Shown: positions 5,414-11,786 of the stretch, piece after piece
How the letters are laid out: each line of letters starts with the position of its first letter
How positions within the stretch are numbered: position 1 is the first letter of the stretch
NCBI GenBank assembly: GCA_017421685.1
Contig: JAFOHW010000066.1
Coordinates: forward strand, 1 to 16,072
Length of the DNA: 16,072 bases
Reading direction: 5' to 3'
DNA from: Candidatus Saccharimonadota bacterium
Lineage (GTDB): Bacteria > Patescibacteriota > Saccharimonadia > Saccharimonadales > Saccharimonadaceae
Notes under the pieces: generated by a model
Told to the model about the DNA's origin: nothing
What the model saw: the letters and a program-made list of their open reading frames with translations, nothing else
The model's database searches: none
Made by a program: the position numbers and the translations under genes

Positions 5414-5760
5414 CAGTCGAGATGACTAAACAAAAACCATAAATAAATCAGCAAATTAACAAAATGAAAAGAACTAAAACGTAAATTTTGGCGGGCGAAA
5501 AGGTAATTTCTAGCCATAAATTACAATTAGGAATTACCTAGAGCTCCGCGAAAAGGGAAACATTCCCATAAACGCGTAGAGCGCGTTAGCTAAATCTTTC
5601 GCTAGTACCTTCTTAAATATAAAACAGAGCGAAAGGAAACGGCGACAAGGACAATGCTTCACTTTATGTGAAGCGGTCAAAGGGAACGGCGGATCAGGGT
5701 TGCGGTCAATAGTTAAGATTTTAGTGCCGGATAACCCCCGCCTCCCTCCTTTTAAAAATC
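5414..5760 (+). ncRNA. Multi-hairpin region, possible structured RNA
   Basis: No convincing protein gene fills this stretch, but inverted repeats are dense. GGCGGG (5490-5495) can pair with CCCGCC (5737-5742) to close the whole domain. Inside are AGGTAATTTC/GGAATTACCT (5501-5510/5530-5539) and GGGAA/TTCCC (5555-5559/5563-5567). Others are AACGCG/CGCGTT (5571-5576/5582-5587), CTTTCGCT/AGCGAAAG (5596-5603/5628-5635), GCTTCAC/GTGAAGC (5656-5662/5668-5674) and GGGTT/AACCC with inner CGG/CCG (5697-5705/5727-5737). The arrangement is that of a multibranched RNA of about 250-340 nt. The strand is uncertain, since hairpins read on both strands; + is chosen from the promoter at 5379. An alternative helix CCCCC (5735-5739) with GGGGG (5763-5767) would compete with the closing helix. 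I know no family that fits. Confidence 0.4.
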
Positions 5761-5789
5761 TTGGGGGCACGAACCAGATATGATATAAT
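5761..5789 (+). promoter_or_regulatory. Promoter giving a leaderless 5796 transcript
   Basis: TGaTATAAT (hexamer 5784-5789), weak -35 TTGGGG (5761-5766) at 17 bp. The expected start is base 5796, the A of the ATG. The GAGG just before the ATG is only 2 nt away, too close for a normal ribosome binding site. Confidence 0.6.
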
Positions 5790-5795
5790 GAGGTT

Positions 5796-6149
5796 ATGAA
5801 GCATAACCGTATTATTTATTCCATCAGCATTATAGGACTCGCAGTTTTACTTTTAATGCTGAATCTTACATCTCCGACGGAAATTGGGCCGTTCGGGGTT
5901 TTGTTATTTTTTACAACATTGTACCTTGTGATTTTCGGCATTATTACTTTGATTAGCCAAACCTTCATGCGCATTGCTTTTAAGAAAACAAAGTTTAAGA
6001 ATAAGGATTATCTTTATTCCGCCGTTTTGTCTTTTGGCCCAATTATGCTACTTATGGCTCGTTCCTTTGGCGCGATTAATCTCTGGACAATTGGTCTAAT
6101 TGTCCTATTTTTGACTTTAGCTGAATTTTTAGTCTACAAAAGAATTTAA
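5796..6149 (+). CDS. Small integral membrane protein, unknown
   Basis: A 117-residue protein with four predicted membrane segments (about 6-23, 30-55, 72-90 and 94-113). The loop between helices 2 and 3 is basic (AFKKTKFKNKDY), which by the positive-inside rule is cytosolic and puts both termini inside. No enzymatic motif is seen. The ATG is set by a TGaTATAAT promoter that places the transcription start on the start codon, so the message is probably leaderless. It stands 18 nt upstream of the acidic-protein gene, which has its own similar promoter, and heads the run leading to the VirD4/TraG-like ATPase. A role in the same envelope machinery is possible by context only. Confidence 0.85.
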   Translation: MKHNRIIYSISIIGLAVLLLMLNLTSPTEIGPFGVLLFFTTLYLVIFGIITLISQTFMRIAFKKTKFKNKDYLYSAVLSFGPIMLLMARSFGAINLWTIGLIVLFLTLAEFLVYKRI

Positions 6150-6161
6150 ATGTGGTAAAAT
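6133..6161 (+). promoter_or_regulatory. Promoter giving a leaderless 6168 transcript
   Basis: TGgTAAAAT (hexamer 6156-6161), weak -35 TCTACA (6133-6138) at 17 bp. The start is expected at 6168, the A of the ATG. There is no Shine-Dalgarno sequence before this ATG. Confidence 0.6.
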
Positions 6162-6167
6162 AAGCAT

Positions 6168-6686
6168 ATGGATAATGGTCAGACCACTCAAACAGATGAT
6201 AAAGCTGGAGAATTGCTTCAGTTTCCTCAAAATAACCAGAACAGCCAGGCCTCTTGGGATATTCAACAAAATCGAGATCCCCGTAGTACTGGTAGTAGTG
6301 TTCTGAATTCTTCTGTAGCCCCAGAAGAGAGTCTGCCGGGAGGGGGCATTTCAGAAGGAACCCTGCCAACGGCTCCAGAGGAGGATGTAATCCAATTCAG
6401 ACAGGCAGAGCCCTCTGAAATAGGGCAAATCATTGACATGGAGATGCCTCCAGGGACTGAACAGCAGAACTCTACCTCTGCAGATAGAATAAACGCATCC
6501 GCCGAAGCTCCAAAAACATCGAAATCTGAAGCCGGTGAACCTGAAATTCTAGATAAGAAAGAAGAGCATAACGTAGAGACTATAGAAAAAGAATTAGACA
6601 ATGGGGTTATAAACTTAGAAGATTACTACGACAGAATCAGGAATATTGTCGAAGAACAGAATTCTTCCGAAAGGAAAGCAGCATGA
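6168..6686 (+). CDS. Acidic, largely disordered protein, unknown
   Basis: A 172-residue acidic protein rich in Q, N, S, E, P and G, with no signal peptide or membrane segment. About the first 125 residues look disordered (QNNQNSQASW, GGGISEG, PPGTEQQNS). The last 45 (from about EILDKKEEHNVETIEKELD to IVEEQNSSERKAA) are predicted helical and could form a coiled coil or docking helix. There is no ribosome binding site; the upstream promoter predicts a leaderless mRNA. Its TGA overlaps the ATG of the 44-residue ORF that follows, so it belongs to the ATPase operon. An adaptor or substrate-recruiting role beside a coupling-type ATPase is plausible but only from context. Confidence 0.8.
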   Translation: MDNGQTTQTDDKAGELLQFPQNNQNSQASWDIQQNRDPRSTGSSVLNSSVAPEESLPGGGISEGTLPTAPEEDVIQFRQAEPSEIGQIIDMEMPPGTEQQNSTSADRINASAEAPKTSKSEAGEPEILDKKEEHNVETIEKELDNGVINLEDYYDRIRNIVEEQNSSERKAA

Positions 6687-6817
6687 AAATAACCTGTTTT
6701 AGTATTTTTTACAACAGTCTAAACCAGACAAAAAGAGGTTTTGCTTCTCGTCTCGGAATAGCCCCATATCGCATCGTAGCGCTATACGATAATAGTCTAA
6801 GAGGTAATCAAAAATGA
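6683..6817 (+). CDS. 44-residue ORF coupled by ATGA overlaps on both sides
   Basis: This small gene fills the whole gap between the acidic protein and the VirD4-like ATPase. Its ATG (6683-6685) overlaps the upstream TGA as ATGA, and its own TGA (6815-6817) overlaps the ATG of the ATPase gene as ATGA. An AAAGGA site lies about 7 nt before its start. The peptide begins MKITCFSIFYNSLNQ and is basic overall, with a short central motif GFASRLGIAPYRIVALYDN. It has one cysteine and no clear membrane segment. The double overlap suggests translational coupling that passes ribosomes from one gene to the next; the peptide may also have a function. The family is unknown, and the possibility that it is only a coupling leader remains. 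Confidence 0.62.
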   Translation: MKITCFSIFYNSLNQTKRGFASRLGIAPYRIVALYDNSLRGNQK

Positions 6818-9693
6818 TTGAAAGTTGGGTGGTGATTCTAATTATGCTTATCGCTTTTGTCCTTCTTGTCTCTATTCTTTTTGGAGCTAAAATCTCAAAA
6901 CTCCGAAAAGCTAAGAGGTACGAGCGTGGACTCAAGATGATCCCGCTTTTAATTCATCTTCCTCCGACTACCGAAGATATCGAAGCAGGGAGTAGGGATG
7001 AGCGAGATATCGCAAACGAAGCTGTCTCTAAGGCCCAGACCATGTACTCTATTCTTTCTTCTACTATTGCTAAAGGTTTTAAGACTAAACTTTACGGCCA
7101 AACCCACTTTTCCTTCGAAATTATCTCAAAAGACGGCTTTATTAGGTATTATGCCATCGTTCCAGCGAAGTTAAAAGAGACCGTGAAACAGTCTATTCAA
7201 GCGGCCTATCCAACCGCTAGCGTTGAAGAAAAGCGTGAAGATAACATCTTTAAAGGGGGAGGCGGGGTAAACGCTATTGCTGGAGCCGAATTAACCCTAA
7301 ATAAGGAATACTATCTCCCCATTGCGACCTATGAAGATACAAAGCGAGACGCCTCGATGGCAATCTTGAACGCCCTTTCGAGTGTCAAAGAGGGCGAAGG
7401 TGCGTCTGTACAAATTTTGTTCCGCCCTGCACAAAAAAATTGGTCAAGTGCGGGGAAAGAACACATTGAAAATATCCAAAAAGGGAAAAAGAAAAAATCT
7501 TTCGGCTCCAATATCGGAAGTATTGCAATAGATATTCTGAAAGCTCCTTGGGAAGTTCCAGAGGAACATAAAAAATCTGAAACCGAGACCGTGACTAGCA
7601 TCAAGCAAGATGAAATTACCGCTATTACGAATAAAATGCGTTTTCCGGCCTTTGAGACCCTAATTCGAATCGTCGCCAGCTCTTCGGATTACGCTCGCTC
7701 AGAGGCGATTCTGGGGGGAATAGTCAGTAGCTTTTCCCAGTTTAACTCCCCAGCCCTTAACGGCTTTAAAGTAGATAAATCAAAAGATCAGAAAAAACTC
7801 GCTACAGATTATACTTTCCGTGTTTTTCCGATGCGAAACCGGGGTAGTATCCTAAATAGCGTCGAGCTTGCTAGCATATTCCATCTCCCAGAGCAAAACG
7901 CTATCCCTAACTCCCAAGTTGAACGCCAGTTAACCAAACAGGTTGACGGCCCAGCTAAACTCGCTACGGAAGGCCTCTTCATTGGTACGAATGAATTCCG
8001 TGGAGTCAAAAAAGCTATTTACCTCCGAGAAAAAGATCGTCGACGTCATATGTATGTCATCGGGCAAACTGGTATGGGTAAATCTGTCTTTCTCGAGAAT
8101 CTTGCTTTTCAGGATATGTGTGATGGTCGCGGATTTGCCTTTATTGATCCTCACGGTGACGCAGTTGAGGCTCTCTTGAAGCGTGTTCCAGAGGAAAGAA
8201 TCGACGATATCATTTACTTCGACCCCGCTGACATCGAACATCCAGTTGGTATGAATATGTTCGAATTTACCACTGAAGACCAGAAAGACTTCATTGTTCA
8301 AGAGGGAATCAGTATGCTTCAGTCTCTCTTTGACCCCCAGAATCAAGGCTTCTTTGGACCCCGTGGTCAGCACATGTTCCGAAACGCCGCTCTTCTCTTG
8401 ATGTCAGATCCAGCTGGCGCTACATTTATTGACATTCCTCAGTGTTTCACCGATCCGGAGTTCGTCAAATCTAAGCTAAAATACGTTACTGATAAAGCCG
8501 TTTATGACTACTGGACTAAAGAATTTCCAGCCTCTCAGAAATCTAACGACGCCGGGGAGGTTATTACCTGGTTTGCCTCTAAATGGGGGCCATTTATTGC
8601 TAACACTATCATGAGAAACACCCTTGGCCAGGTTAAATCAGGCTTCAATATCCGCGAAATTATGGACAATAAAAAAATCTTCTTAGTTAACCTCTCTAAA
8701 GGGCGACTCGGCGATATCAACGCCAATCTCTTAGGTATGATTTTCGTCATGAAGTTCCAGCAGGCTGCCATGTCACGCCAAGATATTCCTGAAGATGAGC
8801 GTCAAGATTTCTGTCTCTATGTTGACGAGTTCCAGAACTTCGCAACAGATAGCTTCGAATCGATTCTTTCTGAGGCTAGGAAATATCGTCTTAATCTTAT
8901 TGTCGCAAACCAGTTTATGACTCAATTAACCGAGAAAATTAGAGAGGCGCTTCTTGGTAACGTTGGTACTATTGTCTGTGGTCGTATCGGTATTACGGAC
9001 GCTGAGCTCATGGTTAAAGCCTTTACTCCAACTTTTACCGCTGAAGATTTAACCAAAACCCCGAACTTCTCCGCTATCACGAAAGTCATGATGTTTGATA
9101 TGCCGTCTGCTCCATTCACAATCGCTCTTCCGCCTCCGATGGGAGAACCAAACGACGAGCTCATGAAGTCTCTAAAAGTCTACTCGGCGACTAAATTTGG
9201 AAAGACTCGAGCAGAGGTAGAACAGGAAATTAATGAACGCTGGAACTCCGCCGAAAAAGAAAAACAGATAGAAAAAAAGGAAATGCCGTTAGAGGCTTCT
9301 AATAGGCCATTAGACGCGTCCGAACAAAAAAGCATAAGTGATTTCGATTTTGATTCCGAAACCGCTCCTAGCGACCAAAAAACGCCTCAGAAAGGATTTT
9401 TGGACGGGTGGATGAAGAAAAAAGCTTCTGCACCAAATCCAGCTTCTGCACCAAATCCAGCTCCCGCGCCAACGCCACTTCCGACCCCAGTCCCAGCTCC
9501 AGGTCCCGCCCCAGTTCCAGAATCCATCTCAGTTCCGAACCTAGCCCCAGAACCTGCCCCGGCCCCAATTCCGGCTCCAACCCCAGCCACAACCCCGGAA
9601 CCAACCCCTCTTCAACCTCCAGTCCCTACACTGACTTCGTCTTCTCGCGAAGAACAGTCCCAGCCTCAAGAGATGAGCTTTAAGATCCAATAA
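6814..9693 (+). CDS. VirD4/TraG-like P-loop ATPase with Pro/Ala-rich tail
   Basis: A 959-residue ATPase of the type IV secretion coupling-protein/TraG-DUF87 superfamily. One N-terminal membrane segment (4-24) is followed by a cytosolic domain (about 30-390) typical of CPR homologues. The RecA-like motor has Walker A GQTGMGKS (417-424), a FIDPHGD motif soon after, and Walker B LYVDEFQNF (Asp671, Glu672). A SEARKYRLNLIVANQ segment follows, the usual TraG C-terminal signature. A linker leads to a low-complexity Pro/Ala/Thr tail (about 870-943). Coupling proteins pump DNA or protein substrates into a secretion channel; no VirB-type channel genes are in the window, so the system is incomplete here. 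The start overlaps the 44-residue ORF; GAGG lies 9 nt before the ATG. Extended surface tails of this kind might cross the wall if exported, but this one follows a cytosolic domain. Confidence 0.9.
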   Translation: MIESWVVILIMLIAFVLLVSILFGAKISKLRKAKRYERGLKMIPLLIHLPPTTEDIEAGSRDERDIANEAVSKAQTMYSILSSTIAKGFKTKLYGQTHFSFEIISKDGFIRYYAIVPAKLKETVKQSIQAAYPTASVEEKREDNIFKGGGGVNAIAGAELTLNKEYYLPIATYEDTKRDASMAILNALSSVKEGEGASVQILFRPAQKNWSSAGKEHIENIQKGKKKKSFGSNIGSIAIDILKAPWEVPEEHKKSETETVTSIKQDEITAITNKMRFPAFETLIRIVASSSDYARSEAILGGIVSSFSQFNSPALNGFKVDKSKDQKKLATDYTFRVFPMRNRGSILNSVELASIFHLPEQNAIPNSQVERQLTKQVDGPAKLATEGLFIGTNEFRGVKKAIYLREKDRRRHMYVIGQTGMGKSVFLENLAFQDMCDGRGFAFIDPHGDAVEALLKRVPEERIDDIIYFDPADIEHPVGMNMFEFTTEDQKDFIVQEGISMLQSLFDPQNQGFFGPRGQHMFRNAALLLMSDPAGATFIDIPQCFTDPEFVKSKLKYVTDKAVYDYWTKEFPASQKSNDAGEVITWFASKWGPFIANTIMRNTLGQVKSGFNIREIMDNKKIFLVNLSKGRLGDINANLLGMIFVMKFQQAAMSRQDIPEDERQDFCLYVDEFQNFATDSFESILSEARKYRLNLIVANQFMTQLTEKIREALLGNVGTIVCGRIGITDAELMVKAFTPTFTAEDLTKTPNFSAITKVMMFDMPSAPFTIALPPPMGEPNDELMKSLKVYSATKFGKTRAEVEQEINERWNSAEKEKQIEKKEMPLEASNRPLDASEQKSISDFDFDSETAPSDQKTPQKGFLDGWMKKKASAPNPASAPNPAPAPTPLPTPVPAPGPAPVPESISVPNLAPEPAPAPIPAPTPATTPEPTPLQPPVPTLTSSSREEQSQPQEMSFKIQ
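9424..9459 (+). repeat. Tandem 18-bp repeat in the Pro/Ala tail
   Basis: GCTTCTGCACCAAATCCA occurs twice head to tail (9424-9441 and 9442-9459), encoding ASAPNP twice, at the start of a longer degenerate Pro-Ala-rich stretch reaching about 9640. Such repeats expand and shrink by slippage. Confidence 0.9.
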
Positions 9694-9734
9694 TCTAAAC
9701 AAGAAACGTCCTAGATATTATCATTACCTTTAAC

Positions 9735-9762
9735 TTGATTTTTTTGGCTCAAGGTGTATAAT
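9735..9762 (+). promoter_or_regulatory. gyrBA promoter
   Basis: TTGATT (9735-9740), 16 bp, TATAAT (9757-9762); start near 9769, leader about 23 nt carrying GAGG (9783-9786) before the gyrB ATG. Confidence 0.7.
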
Positions 9763-9791
9763 AGATAGAGTATTAAGAAGAAGAGGTAAAA

Positions 9792-11777
9792 ATGACTGAA
9801 AAAGCGGAAGCTTATGATTCGTCAGAGATTCGAGTACTGGAAGGGCTAGAACCGGTTCGTTTGCGACCTGGTATGTATATTGGTTCTACTGGTTACGATG
9901 GTCTTCATCATCTAATTAAGGAGATAGCTGATAACTCTATCGATGAAGCAATCGCTGGCTTTGCCAATAGAGTAGACATCACAATCCTAGAAGACGGTGG
10001 TATTCGTATTGATGACAACGGGCGTGGCATCCCTGTCGATATCCACCCAAAAACTAAAAAATCAACTCTAGAAACAGTTTTGACCGTCCTTCATGCCGGA
10101 GGTAAATTCGGAGACGGTGGCTATAAGGTCTCCTCTGGTCTACACGGGGTAGGCTCTTCGGTAGTGAACGCCTTATCTACCAGGATGATCGCGGAAGTTT
10201 ATAGGGACGGAAAAACCCACCATATCGAATTTGATACCGGTAAACCTACTATGGAACTACAGGTAACGAAAGGTTCTCCGCGCGAATCTGGTACCTCTAT
10301 TACGTTCTATCCTGACCCTTCTATCTTTAAAGAAACTACGACTTTTGACTATAGCTGGGTTTCTAGTTATGCCCGCCACCAAGCTTATCTCACTAAGGGT
10401 ATTTTAATCACTGTAAAAGATGAAAGAACTAACGAAAATGAATCTTTCTACTTCGAGGGCGGTATTAAAAGCTATGTAAAACGCCTTAATAATGGGAAAG
10501 AAGTTCTAGCGGAAGATATTTTTTACGTTGATAAACAGGTTGGCGATGTTGGAGTTGAGATTGCTCTTCAATATAACGATAGCTACGCTGAAACCCTAAA
10601 GCCTTTTGCGAACAACGTCCTTACCCCTGATGGCGGAATGCATGTAGTTGGTTTTAGAACCGGTTTAACTCGTACCGTTAATGACTATGCCCGAAAGAAT
10701 AATCTTCTAAAAGAGAAAGAAGATAATTTAACAGGGGACGACATCAAAGAAGGTCTTACCGCCGTTATTCTAGTCAAACTTCCTGACCCCCAGTTCGAAG
10801 GACAGACTAAGAATAAGCTCGGTAACCCTGAAATTCGTGGTATCGTTGATAAAGTTATGACCGAGTATTTCGGTTACTATCTTGAAGAAAATCCTGCGAT
10901 TGCGAAAAAAATCGTCAATAAAGCAACTCTCGCTGCCCGTGCCAGAAAAGCCGCCCGAGCCGCTAGAGATAACGTCATCCGAAAAGGCGCCTTCGAGGGT
11001 CTTAATCTCCCGAGTAAATTAGCCGACTGTTCCTCTAGGAATGCTGAAGAATGCGAATTATTCATCGTAGAGGGGAACTCTGCGGCTGGTTCCGCGAAAG
11101 AGGGACGCGACTCTAAGATACAAGCTATCTTACCTCTAAGAGGTAAAGTCCTAAATACCGAACGTGCTCGTCTTGATAAGATGTTAGCAAACGCCGAGCT
11201 TGTCTCCCTTATTAAAGGCTTAGGTGTAGGAATCGGCGACCAGTTTAATCTCGATGGTCTAAGATACCACAAAATCGTTTTCATGACTGACGCCGACGTC
11301 GACGGTTCTCATATTTCGACTCTTCTCTTGACTTTCTTCTTCCGTTACATGCCAGACGTAATTAAAGCCGGTCATGTCTATCTCGCGAAACCTCCTCTCT
11401 TTGGACTCATTAAAGGGACAGGGAATAATCGTAAAATTGACTATATTTACGATGAGGAAGGGCTAGAAAAGACCCTGTCAAAGAAAATTGCCGAAAGAAA
11501 AGAGTCCGGCGTCAAGATAGACGAAGAAGCCGAACGCTTTAAACAAGCTGGCTATACCGCCCAACAACGCTTTAAGGGGCTTGGTGAGATGGACGCCGCT
11601 CAACTCTGGGAAACTACCATGAACCCCGAAAACCGTATTTTGATTAGAGTAAATATCGATGACGCCGAAAAAGCTGACTCTATCTTCAGCAAGCTCATGG
11701 GTGACCAAGCAGAACTACGTAAAAACTTCATCCAAGCCCGAGCCGGCTCAGTTAACCTTGATGATTTGGACTTTTAA
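9792..11777 (+). CDS. gyrB: DNA gyrase subunit B
   Basis: The ATPase subunit of gyrase, which with GyrA introduces negative supercoils. The 661-residue protein has the GHKL ATPase site: Glu44 in IKEIADNSIDEA (general base), DDNGRGIP (74-81) and SGLHGVGSS (115-123). The transducer domain follows (QFEGQTKNKLGN). The TOPRIM domain has FIVEGNSAAGSAKEGRD (catalytic Glu near 427), LPLRGKVLN and the metal-binding TDADVDGSH (near 498-506). The C-terminal tail has AQQRFKGLGEMDA and ends normally. The length is that of Gram-positive-type GyrB without the large E. coli insertion. It is followed at once by gyrA, and a GyrA box in that partner makes gyrase rather than topoisomerase IV the correct call. 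Confidence 0.97.
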   Translation: MTEKAEAYDSSEIRVLEGLEPVRLRPGMYIGSTGYDGLHHLIKEIADNSIDEAIAGFANRVDITILEDGGIRIDDNGRGIPVDIHPKTKKSTLETVLTVLHAGGKFGDGGYKVSSGLHGVGSSVVNALSTRMIAEVYRDGKTHHIEFDTGKPTMELQVTKGSPRESGTSITFYPDPSIFKETTTFDYSWVSSYARHQAYLTKGILITVKDERTNENESFYFEGGIKSYVKRLNNGKEVLAEDIFYVDKQVGDVGVEIALQYNDSYAETLKPFANNVLTPDGGMHVVGFRTGLTRTVNDYARKNNLLKEKEDNLTGDDIKEGLTAVILVKLPDPQFEGQTKNKLGNPEIRGIVDKVMTEYFGYYLEENPAIAKKIVNKATLAARARKAARAARDNVIRKGAFEGLNLPSKLADCSSRNAEECELFIVEGNSAAGSAKEGRDSKIQAILPLRGKVLNTERARLDKMLANAELVSLIKGLGVGIGDQFNLDGLRYHKIVFMTDADVDGSHISTLLLTFFFRYMPDVIKAGHVYLAKPPLFGLIKGTGNNRKIDYIYDEEGLEKTLSKKIAERKESGVKIDEEAERFKQAGYTAQQRFKGLGEMDAAQLWETTMNPENRILIRVNIDDAEKADSIFSKLMGDQAELRKNFIQARAGSVNLDDLDF

Positions 11778-11786
11778 GGAGGAAAT

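Noticed and set aside
5534..5770. 78-residue ORF on - strand
   Set aside because: Low-complexity, Pro/Arg/Phe-rich translation without family features, ATG without a good ribosome binding site, and overlap with the dense hairpins on both strands.
9368..9683. ORFs opposite or out of frame over the Pro/Ala tail
   Set aside because: Repetitive GC-rich coding sequence leaves alternate frames open; these are shadows of the ATPase tail.
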